Shown: positions 1 to 5,412 of the stretch, piece after piece
Layout: each line of letters starts with the position of its first letter
Position numbering within the stretch: the stretch's first letter is position 1
NCBI GenBank assembly: GCA_023299945.1
Contig: JALZVZ010000207.1
Coordinates: 1 to 5,412 of the forward strand
Reading direction: 5' to 3'
Source: Altererythrobacter sp.
Lineage (GTDB): Bacteria > Pseudomonadota > Alphaproteobacteria > Sphingomonadales > Sphingomonadaceae
DNA length: 5,412 bases
Translations under genes and position numbers: made by a program
The notes under the pieces: generated by a model
Database searches by the model: none
Told to the model about the DNA's origin: nothing
Seen by the model: only the letters and a program-made list of their open reading frames with translations

Positions 1-144
1 CGCACTCTGCATGCGGTTTACCTCTGCGATATTGATGACAAGCAGGGCGGCTTGGTTGAGCTTCGCCAGCTGAAGAAAAAGGATGTCGGTGAGGAAGCTT
101 TGCGCGCCGCCTATCTGCGCTGCGGCGCGGAGATGCCGGAATGA
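1..144 (+). CDS. C-terminal end of an unidentified protein (5' partial)
   Basis: Frame 1 is open from the left edge to a TGA at 142-144, giving 47 residues that end in RCGAEMPE. The piece is hydrophilic, with a Lys-rich stretch (LRQLKKKDVGEEALR) that looks helical and two cysteines. No transmembrane segment or catalytic motif is visible, and I do not recognise the family from this fragment. Its stop codon overlaps the ATG of the FecR-domain gene (ATGA at 141-144), the usual sign of translational coupling within one operon, so its product may work with the exported FecR-domain protein. The reading frame is well supported by the overlap and by codon use; the identity is unknown. Confidence 0.7.
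   Translation, partial: RTLHAVYLCDIDDKQGGLVELRQLKKKDVGEEALRAAYLRCGAEMPE
129..132 (+). promoter_or_regulatory. Ribosome binding site of the FecR-domain gene
   Basis: A GGAG Shine-Dalgarno core lies 8 nt before the ATG at 141, inside the end of the upstream gene. It supports 141 as the true start, together with the signal peptide that begins right at that methionine. Confidence 0.6.
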
Positions 145-1064
145 CATACAAAGGCTTCAACAATTCCGCTGCGCTTCTCATCTCTGTCAGCATAATCGCC
201 TCCAGCCTATCAGCGCCTGCCTCCGCCCAAAGCAGGGTCGAGGTTGGTAATGCCGCATCCGTGGTTGGCACGGTGGAAATTCAAGCCAGCGCAAAGGCGA
301 AGAAGCGCAAACTTGCACGCAAACAGCGTGTGGCTTGGGGTGACATCATATCGACGTCGAAAAAGTCACAAGCCCAATTGCTGCTGCTTGACCGTTCCAG
401 CTTTGGGATCGGAACCAAGTCACGGGTGCGGATCGATAAATTCGTCTATGATCCGAATAAGGACCGTTCCTTTGGCGCGACCCTGCTGAAAGGAGCCTTG
501 CGCTTCTTTTCTGGGCGCAAAGGCGGAAGTCAGAGCGGCGAGGTGAAAACCAGCTCTGGCCGGATTGGCATTCGCGGCACGGCGGTTGATATGTTCGCCG
601 GGCCCAAAGCGGTGAAAGTCGCCGAACATGAAGACGCACTAAAAGGCGTGAAGGATAAGAAAAGCGAGGCCACCATGGTGATCCTGCGCGGGCCAGGCGT
701 GGGCACAGCAGGCGAGTTGACGCGCGGTCTTGTCGAGGTAGAGGCCGCAGGCGTTACCGTCGTCTTGGATGAACCGGGATTGGCCGCCTATATTCCGCGC
801 ATTGGTGCCGCGCCCATCGGCCCGTTCCGCATTTCGGATCGCGGGCTTTTGCGCGCGCAAAACCGGCTTGCGCCAGAGGTGCAGCGGGCCAATGATGGCG
901 GCGGATTGCTCGGTGATTTGCTGCCTGTAGCTGCGGGCTTAGGCGCTGCTGCGGCGGCTGTTCTCATATCGCAAGATGGCGGTGATGTGCCCGGTGTGAC
1001 CATTGACCCCAATGGCTCCACAACGGCGGGCTGCGCTGATCCTGATGCAAATGGTGTTTGTTAA
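141..1064 (+). CDS. Exported FecR-domain protein
   Basis: 307 residues. Residues 1-29 form a signal peptide: a short basic start, a hydrophobic core (ALLISVSIIASSL) and an AxA cleavage site (A27-S28-A29, cut before Q30). Residues about 35-150 fit the FecR domain (Pfam FecR type): VGTVEI, WGDIISTSKKSQAQLLL, a segment ending in LLKGALRFFSG, and the signature SSGRIGIRGTAVDM at 138-151. A Lys/Glu-rich stretch follows (about 158-176), then a less conserved part to 250. Residues 256-276 are hydrophobic and Ala/Gly-rich (LLPVAAGLGAAAAAVLI) and could be a membrane anchor. The short tail carries C298 and C307. Classical FecR anti-sigma regulators have a cytoplasmic N-terminal region and one mid-protein membrane helix; neither is present here, so this is the stand-alone periplasmic type of unknown biochemical role, not a siderophore regulator. 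It is translationally coupled to the partial gene upstream and convergent with a CHASE2 cyclase. Confidence 0.9.
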   Translation: MTYKGFNNSAALLISVSIIASSLSAPASAQSRVEVGNAASVVGTVEIQASAKAKKRKLARKQRVAWGDIISTSKKSQAQLLLLDRSSFGIGTKSRVRIDKFVYDPNKDRSFGATLLKGALRFFSGRKGGSQSGEVKTSSGRIGIRGTAVDMFAGPKAVKVAEHEDALKGVKDKKSEATMVILRGPGVGTAGELTRGLVEVEAAGVTVVLDEPGLAAYIPRIGAAPIGPFRISDRGLLRAQNRLAPEVQRANDGGGLLGDLLPVAAGLGAAAAAVLISQDGGDVPGVTIDPNGSTTAGCADPDANGVC

Positions 1065-1074
1065 GGGTCCGAGG

Positions 1075-3315
1075 CTATTTAGCGACAGCATCAAAAACGC
1101 CGTCCCAATGCCCTTCAGGCGGTTTTGCGCGCACCGCCGCAATACGCTCTACAAACAGCGCGTGGAGCGCAGACACATCGCTCTCTGCATAGACGTCTTT
1201 ATTGACCGCTAGAGCCGCCAGCGCATCATCCCACTCCATCGCGCGGTAATGACTTAGCATCGCCCCATGCGCATCGCGCAAGCGGGTGAAAGCGTCCTCG
1301 CCCGTCATTGTTTCATCGCCTAAAAGCAGGTAAATGCTCTCTGCTGCCCCGCGCCCAACAACGCGCACAGTGTCCAGTTCAAAAATCGCAAAGCCGCTCA
1401 AGTTCCTTGCCAATTCAGCGCCCGCAATAATCTGCACGCCATATTGCTTGGTCAGCCCTTCGAGCCGCGCGGCAACATTCACCGTGTCGCCAATAATCGA
1501 ATAATCGAGGCGCTGTTTAGAGCCCATATTGCCAACGCAGCACGTGCCTGAATTGAGGCCAATACCGATCTTCACCTCGCCGGGCCAAGTCGCGCCCACC
1601 TCATCGGGTTTGGTCTGGTTCAGCTCTTTGAGCCGCTCCGCCATCAGCAAGGCCGAACGCGCCGAATTGCGGTGATGCTCTGCGTCATCTAACGGCGCAT
1701 TCCAAAAGGCGAGAATGGCATCGCCAATATATTTATCGAGCGTGGCCCGGTTCTTCAGCAGAATGTCCGACATGGGCGTCAGAAATTCGATCAAGAATTG
1801 AATGACCTGCGAAGGTGAATATTGCTCTGATATCCGCGAGAACCCGCGCACATCGCACATCATCACGCTCATATCGCGCTCTTCTCCGCCCAGCTCCAAC
1901 CGGCTTGGATCATTGGCAATCTCGCGCACCAATTCTGGCGATAAGAACCGGTCAAAAGCGGCGTGAATATGCGAGCGTTGGCGTTCCTCGCGGTAGAATG
2001 TGGCCACCGTTTGCAACGTATAAACCAACACAAGCACGAGCATGGGATAGACCGGATCGATCAAATATTGCGCCGATGTGAAAGCAACATAGGACAGCGC
2101 GGCGACACCGGCGATCCCAACCAGAGCAAACACCGCGCCCTTCACCGCGCCTAATTTGGGCAGGGCCCAAGCTAGCCCGCCGCCAAGCAAAACCACCAAT
2201 AGCAATTCTATCTCACCCGCCCAATCAGGCCGCTGAAGGAAATGGCCGCTGAGCATTTGCTCCGTCATTGCGGCATGCACGGTGACGCCGGCAATCGAGC
2301 CATCGCGCGGGGTGGCGACCAAATCCTGCAAGCCAATCGCGCTGCCACCGACATAAGCGATCTTGCCTGATACCGCCTCGCGCAGCTCTGCCGCATCCGC
2401 ATCATCGCTGAGAATTTTCCACGCTGGCACGGTGGTACGTTGGCTGCTTTGCGGGAAGTGCACCCAAGCCTCACCCGCTTCATTCACCGGTATTTCCAAA
2501 TCGTCCAGCCTAACAGCCACAGCCGCACCGGGCCTGGCCAAAGTCTCCCCCGAACCATCACTGGTCAGCAAATTGGGCGAGCCTGCTTGCCTTGCAACCC
2601 GCAAGGCCTCCATCGACAGCGACGGGATCAATGTGCTGCGGTGAATGGCGACCAGCGGCACGCGGCGGACAATGCCATCATCATCGCTCTGTAGGCTAAC
2701 AAAGCCATTGCCTGATGCGGCATTTTCGATAGGCGGCAGGGCTTGCAAAGACCCCTCATATTGCGCGACTTCGGCATCAGGTAACGAGCCGTGCATGGTG
2801 AAACTGGCCTTGGGCTCCACCGCTCTCCCCCGCTCTTCCGGCGTCAGGAAAAACGCGGTGACCACGGGCGCCTTGGTAAAGCTCTGCGCCAGCACCTCAT
2901 CATGGCTTGGCAATGCGGCAAGCTGGGCGCTTAATGCCGGAGACTGCTCATTGGCATTAAGGCGCGCGGCGATTTGCTCCGGTGATGTCCGGTCGGCCTC
3001 TGAAAAAACAATATCATAGGCAATTACGCCTACGCCAGCTTCACCCAGCCGATCTGTTAATTTGGCGAGCTGCGTGCGCGGCCACGGCCATTGCCCAATG
3101 CGCTCGATCGATTCCTCATCGACATCGACAATCACCGTTTCAGCCGCAGCATCGGCGGGCCGAGGGGAAAGGGTTTGCAGACTGTCGAAGGCCAAAAGCC
3201 GCAAGCGCTGCATCGGAGCAGGATCAGCGATTTGGACAAGCAGTAGCAGGGCCAAGGCACCAAAGCCCAACAGGCCCACGCCTGCCTTTTCAAACATTCG
3301 TTTCAAATTCGCCAT
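1075..3315 (-). CDS. CHASE2-domain class III adenylate cyclase
   Basis: 746 residues, complete. It should convert ATP to cAMP in the cytoplasm under control of a periplasmic sensor. A short N-terminus and one membrane helix (about 12-30) lead into the CHASE2 domain (about 31-366; IVDVDEESI at 62-70, YDIVFSE at 100-106, GKIAYVGGSAIGLQD at 317-331). Three membrane helices follow (about 369-385, 390-412, 423-441), then a linker with FLSPELV and the catalytic domain (about 480-665). Expected catalytic residues are all present: metal-binding D488 (CDVRGFS) and D532 (YIGDAILAFW), adenine-selecting K528, transition-state N613 and R617 (TVNVAARLE). The second substrate-specifying position is S606, as in class IIIb enzymes, where Thr or Ser replaces Asp. 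The C-terminal tail ends in PPEGHWDGVFDAVAK, a WDGVF-type ending common in CHASE2 cyclases. Stop is TAG. The ATG at 3315 puts a short basic segment before the first helix, as expected. Adenylate rather than guanylate specificity is inferred from K528. Confidence 0.95.
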   Translation of the reverse strand: MANLKRMFEKAGVGLLGFGALALLLLVQIADPAPMQRLRLLAFDSLQTLSPRPADAAAETVIVDVDEESIERIGQWPWPRTQLAKLTDRLGEAGVGVIAYDIVFSEADRTSPEQIAARLNANEQSPALSAQLAALPSHDEVLAQSFTKAPVVTAFFLTPEERGRAVEPKASFTMHGSLPDAEVAQYEGSLQALPPIENAASGNGFVSLQSDDDGIVRRVPLVAIHRSTLIPSLSMEALRVARQAGSPNLLTSDGSGETLARPGAAVAVRLDDLEIPVNEAGEAWVHFPQSSQRTTVPAWKILSDDADAAELREAVSGKIAYVGGSAIGLQDLVATPRDGSIAGVTVHAAMTEQMLSGHFLQRPDWAGEIELLLVVLLGGGLAWALPKLGAVKGAVFALVGIAGVAALSYVAFTSAQYLIDPVYPMLVLVLVYTLQTVATFYREERQRSHIHAAFDRFLSPELVREIANDPSRLELGGEERDMSVMMCDVRGFSRISEQYSPSQVIQFLIEFLTPMSDILLKNRATLDKYIGDAILAFWNAPLDDAEHHRNSARSALLMAERLKELNQTKPDEVGATWPGEVKIGIGLNSGTCCVGNMGSKQRLDYSIIGDTVNVAARLEGLTKQYGVQIIAGAELARNLSGFAIFELDTVRVVGRGAAESIYLLLGDETMTGEDAFTRLRDAHGAMLSHYRAMEWDDALAALAVNKDVYAESDVSALHALFVERIAAVRAKPPEGHWDGVFDAVAK

Positions 3316-3325
3316 TGCTTAGCTG

Positions 3326-3330
3326 CCCTC
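3326..3330 (-). promoter_or_regulatory. Probable ribosome binding site of the cyclase gene
   Basis: On the minus strand GAGGG lies 10 nt before the ATG at 3315. The spacing is slightly long, but it is the only purine-rich Shine-Dalgarno-like stretch near this start. Confidence 0.4.
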
Positions 3331-3362
3331 ACCCACAAGGCGAACCGTATGGGCGCAGGCCC

Positions 3363-3390
3363 GCAAAAGCAATCGGCCTAGCCGTTTTGC
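3363..3390. repeat. Bulged inverted repeat (GCAAAA..CGGC / GCCG..TTTTGC)
   Basis: GCAAAA (3363-3368) and CGGC (3374-3377) are complementary to TTTTGC (3385-3390) and GCCG (3381-3384), with a 3-nt loop CTA and a 5-nt bulge GCAAT in the left arm. It lies 48 bp or more upstream of the cyclase start. As a plus-strand terminator it is weak: the inner stem is only 4 bp and the T-run is part of the outer stem. It may instead be a leader structure in the cyclase transcript, or chance. Confidence 0.25.
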
Positions 3391-3521
3391 CGGGTCTGCA
3401 GAGAAGCCAACCTCGCCGCGGTATGTTGCGACATTGCTGGCATAGCTGGTTTTGCCCGCTTCGCTGGGGAAGTGCGGATTGGCCTGCGCTGCGAAAGAGG
3501 CAATGCCGCGCCTAAATTGCG

Positions 3522-3737
3522 ATGCTGGCGGCGCGGGCTTTGAACAAGGCGGCTGCTGGTGTCATTGGGCCAGTCATTGGGGCCGTCACTGGGCTCGCCA
3601 TTCTCGAAAGCGTGCTCGGTTTGCCATGCCAAAGAGGCGTTCCCCTCGTTCAGCGTGACGCAAATCCACAGGCTTTTCGTAGTCTGCGGGCTGGCGCTTC
3701 TCTCGCTAGACAATATCTGGCATGGGCGCGGCTATGA
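3522..3737 (+). CDS. Doubtful small ORF overlapping the recQ start
   Basis: 71 codons from ATG, with an in-frame TAA six bases before it, so the start cannot be extended. The first half is hydrophobic and contains the peptide form of the tandem repeat (VIGP-VIGA-VTGL), a possible membrane helix at about residues 11-33; the second half is basic. Its TGA (3735-3737) overlaps the ATG at 3734, an in-frame alternative recQ start, in an ATGA arrangement that would allow translational coupling. Against it: no Shine-Dalgarno sequence before 3522, no recognised family, and a competing open frame on the other strand. Confidence 0.15.
   Translation: MLAARALNKAAAGVIGPVIGAVTGLAILESVLGLPCQRGVPLVQRDANPQAFRSLRAGASLARQYLAWARL
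3561..3596 (+). repeat. Three-copy 12-bp tandem repeat
   Basis: GTCATTGGGCCA, GTCATTGGGGCC and GTCACTGGGCTC follow one another directly. The first eight bases match in copies 1 and 2, and copy 3 differs there at one base. A period of 12 keeps any reading frame, so the repeat fits a coding origin (four-residue repeats) as well as slippage in non-coding DNA. Confidence 0.7.
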
Positions 3738-5412
3738 CCACTGAAACTGGCACCGCCGACATTTGCCCCCCAGATGAAGCCTCTACATCTCCACTGGCCG
3801 GGCCCGAATTGCTGCGTAAGCTGCACGAGGTATTCGGCTTTCATTCCTTCCGAGGCGTTCAGCAGCAGGTTGTTGACCGGGTCATGGACGGGCATTCGAC
3901 GCTTGCGGTAATGCCAACCGGGGCAGGCAAATCGCTTACCTATCAGCTGCCCGCCACCATGCTGGATGGCACTTGCATTGTTATCAGCCCGCTCATCGCG
4001 CTGATGCATGATCAATTGCGCAGCGCCAGCGCCAACGGCATCCGTGCCGCCGCCCTGACCAGTGCAGATGACAACCGCGCTGAAACAGTAGCGCGGCTTC
4101 GCGCGGGCGAGCTCGATCTGCTTTATGTCGCTCCGGAACGGGCAAGCCAGCCCTATTTTAGGGACCTGCTGTCGCAGTGCCAAATATCCCTGTTTGCGAT
4201 TGATGAGGCGCATTGCGTGTCGGAATGGGGGCACGATTTTCGGCCCGACTACCGTCTGCTGCGCCCGCTGATGGACCAGTTTGCCCATGTGCCGCGGCTG
4301 GCCCTGACAGCGACAGCAGACGCGCACACACGCGCAGACATACTCACGCAGCTTGGTATTGCCCCAGAAGGCTTGATTGTCGCCGGTTTCGATCGCCCCA
4401 ATATCCGCTATGCGATCCGCCCGCGCGATGGGCTGACGCAGCAGCTAACGCGCCTTCTGGCCGACAATTCTGGGCCGGGAATTATCTATGCCCAAACCCG
4501 CGCAGCGACCGAGAGGCTGGCCAAGTCGCTGTCTTGCGAAAAACGCGAAGTGCGCTTTTATCACGCCGGATTGCCAGCCGAAATTCGCGCCGCAAACCAA
4601 GCCGCCTTTGTCGAAAGCGAGAACATGGTGATCTGCGCCACGGTCGCATTTGGCATGGGCATCGACAAGCCAGACGTGCGGTTTGTCGCCCATGCTGGCC
4701 TGCCCAAATCAATCGAAGCCTATTACCAAGAAACGGGCCGCGCCGGGCGCGACGGCGATCCGGCAGTGACGCATATGTTCTGGGGAGCGGAAGATTTCGC
4801 AAGGGCACATATGCGGATTGCCGATGTCGGCGAGGGCAGACAGCAAGGCGAGCGGACGCGGCTGTCGGCCTTGGGCGCGCTGGTTGAAACGGGCGGATGC
4901 CGCCGCGCTATCTTGCTGCGCCACTTCGGAGAGGATCCTGCGCAAACTTGCGGCAATTGCGACAATTGTTTGGAACCTGCCCGCGCGGTCGATGCGACAA
5001 TTGCCGCGCAAAAATACCTCTCAGCGGTGGCGCGCACGCAGCAAATTTATGGCTCAGGCTATATCGAAAGCATTCTCACCGGCCAATCGAGTGAACGCAG
5101 CCGCGCTCAGGGGCATGAGACGCTGTCGGTCTTCGGTATCGTCGAAGGTGAAGAGGCCACCCTGCTCAAGCCAGTGCACCGAGCATTGCTGGTGCGCGGC
5201 GCACTGTTGCCGACGGAGCATGGCGGTCTGATGCTGGGGCCGGAGGCGCGCGGTTTCCTGAAAGGAGAGCAGCCGCTCGATCTGGTAATCCCGCCAAAGC
5301 GGGCCGGCACAAAACGCCGCAAAGCGGGTTCAGGCCAAGCGCTCAATCCGGTTGGTGACCCGCTGTTTGATGCATTGCGCGAATTGCGCCGCGACTTGGC
5401 AAAGGAAAACCA
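3722..5412 (+). CDS. recQ: ATP-dependent DNA helicase RecQ (3' partial)
   Basis: 563 complete codons are visible and the frame is still open at the right edge. RecQ is a 3'-5' superfamily 2 helicase acting in recombinational repair and replication-fork processing. Motifs in order: motif 0 FGFHSFRGVQ (Q47), Walker A MPTGAGKS (K70), SPLIALMHDQL, APER, DEAH at 161-164 followed by the RecQ aromatic-rich loop (CVSEWGHDFRPDY), LTATA (195-199), FDRPNI from F223, ATVAFGMGIDKPDVR from 306, and QETGRAGRDG with R340 and R343 as arginine-finger candidates. Zinc cysteines are C393, C410, C413 and C416. The winged-helix RQC region follows (AQKYLSAVARTQQIYGSGYI; GHETLSVFGI). The last visible residues (DPLFDALRELRRDLAKEN) match the beginning of an HRDC domain, so roughly 50-70 residues are probably missing. 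Starts are ATG 3722 or in-frame ATG 3734; a TAG at 3707-3709 excludes anything earlier. Neither has a good ribosome binding site, so 3722 is provisional. Confidence 0.97.
   Translation, partial: MGAAMTTETGTADICPPDEASTSPLAGPELLRKLHEVFGFHSFRGVQQQVVDRVMDGHSTLAVMPTGAGKSLTYQLPATMLDGTCIVISPLIALMHDQLRSASANGIRAAALTSADDNRAETVARLRAGELDLLYVAPERASQPYFRDLLSQCQISLFAIDEAHCVSEWGHDFRPDYRLLRPLMDQFAHVPRLALTATADAHTRADILTQLGIAPEGLIVAGFDRPNIRYAIRPRDGLTQQLTRLLADNSGPGIIYAQTRAATERLAKSLSCEKREVRFYHAGLPAEIRAANQAAFVESENMVICATVAFGMGIDKPDVRFVAHAGLPKSIEAYYQETGRAGRDGDPAVTHMFWGAEDFARAHMRIADVGEGRQQGERTRLSALGALVETGGCRRAILLRHFGEDPAQTCGNCDNCLEPARAVDATIAAQKYLSAVARTQQIYGSGYIESILTGQSSERSRAQGHETLSVFGIVEGEEATLLKPVHRALLVRGALLPTEHGGLMLGPEARGFLKGEQPLDLVIPPKRAGTKRRKAGSGQALNPVGDPLFDALRELRRDLAKEN

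Larger units (their letters stand above)
3319..3601 (-). pseudogene. Possible frameshifted small gene before the cyclase
   Basis: On the minus strand an open frame with no stop runs from 3561 to a TAA at 3321-3319, only 3 nt before the cyclase ATG, an operon-like spacing. Its protein has a balanced composition (it includes GKTSYASNVATYRGEVGF and ends RACAHTVRLVGEGS) and mostly G/C third positions, but there is no ATG, GTG or TTG at its 5' end. In another frame an ATG at 3601 (MASPVTAPMTGPMTP...) runs to a TAG near 3505; skipping one base around 3510 joins the two into a protein of roughly 90 residues. This could be a decayed or frameshifted gene, or chance open frames in GC-rich DNA. No family is recognised and no good ribosome binding site precedes 3601. 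Confidence 0.2.
3316..3721. other. Interval between divergent cyclase and recQ genes
   Basis: About 400 bp separate the cyclase start (minus strand) from the first in-frame recQ ATG (plus strand). Promoters for both genes should lie here, but no convincing -35/-10 pair can be picked by eye. The interval contains a 12-bp tandem repeat in three copies (3561-3596), a bulged inverted repeat (3363-3390), a minus-strand coding-like stretch that needs one frameshift (3319-3601), and a 71-codon plus-strand ORF (3522-3737). These two ORFs overlap on opposite strands, so at most one is likely to be real. No tRNA, terminator with a clear U-tract, or insertion-sequence end is seen. Confidence 0.6.

Noticed and set aside
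141..1064. Reading the FecR-domain protein as the iron-dicitrate regulator fecR
   Set aside because: It has a cleavable signal peptide, no cytoplasmic anti-sigma N-terminus and no neighbouring ECF sigma factor or TonB receptor in the window; only the FecR domain itself is shared.
2982..3515. Plus-strand open frame of 177 codons across the cyclase 5' end
   Set aside because: Most of it is antisense to the CHASE2 domain and N-terminal helix; the composition (Arg, Pro, Ser, His) is typical of a shadow frame.
3639..3651. GTTC-N5-GTTC, resembling the alphaproteobacterial LexA (SOS) box upstream of recQ
   Set aside because: The known box is GTTC-N7-GTTC; the spacing here is 5, so LexA binding is not supported.
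3654..3670. Minus-strand TGTG...TCACG, resembling a CRP (cAMP receptor) site near the cyclase
   Set aside because: The half sites are one base too far apart compared with TGTGA-N6-TCACA, the second half is imperfect, and the site is about 340 bp from the cyclase start.
3559..3744. A plus-strand 61-codon ORF containing CSVCH, a CxxCH heme-binding motif
   Set aside because: The ORF is short, has no signal peptide or distal heme ligand region, overlaps the recQ start out of frame and lacks a ribosome binding site; the five-residue motif is easily met by chance.
3650..4327. Long minus-strand open frame of 225 codons
   Set aside because: It is antisense to the RecQ helicase core, whose motifs are unmistakable in the plus frame; it reflects GC-rich codon structure.
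4213..4887. Long plus-strand open frame of 224 codons inside recQ
   Set aside because: It is out of frame with RecQ, rich in Arg, Ala and Pro as expected of a shifted GC-rich frame, and shows no domain.

Overview
The window looks like a chromosomal segment from an alphaproteobacterium, most likely a sphingomonad or Erythrobacter-type organism. That placement is an inference from moderately high GC, GC-rich third codon positions and gene content; no marker gene fixes the taxon. There is no RNA gene, CRISPR array, insertion sequence or prophage gene that I can support.

Layout: (1) 1-144 (+), the last 47 codons of a gene cut by the left edge; its TGA overlaps the next ATG (ATGA), so the two are probably one operon. 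(2) 141-1064 (+), an exported FecR-domain protein of 307 residues. (3) 1075-3315 (-), a complete 746-residue CHASE2-domain class III adenylate cyclase, convergent with the FecR gene and separated from it by only 10 bp. (4) 3316-3721, about 400 bp between the divergent cyclase and recQ genes. It holds no confident gene, but has a three-copy 12-bp tandem repeat, a bulged inverted repeat, a possible frameshifted small gene on the minus strand ending 3 nt before the cyclase start, and a 71-codon plus-strand ORF whose stop overlaps an in-frame recQ ATG. (5) 3722 to the right edge (+), an ATP-dependent RecQ helicase with all core motifs, the zinc-binding cysteines and the winged-helix region, cut at the start of its HRDC domain.

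How the genes may work together: the FecR-domain protein has a signal peptide and lacks the cytoplasmic N-terminal region of a FecR anti-sigma regulator, so it should act in the periplasm. The cyclase presents its CHASE2 sensor to the same compartment and makes cAMP in the cytoplasm. A periplasmic partner or ligand relationship is reasonable but unproven. RecQ is a DNA-repair housekeeping gene, probably unrelated to the signalling pair.

I do not see a clear undescribed system. The points most worth a second look are the FecR/CHASE2 pairing, the serine at the substrate-specifying position of the cyclase, and the unexplained coding-like signal in the 3316-3721 interval.
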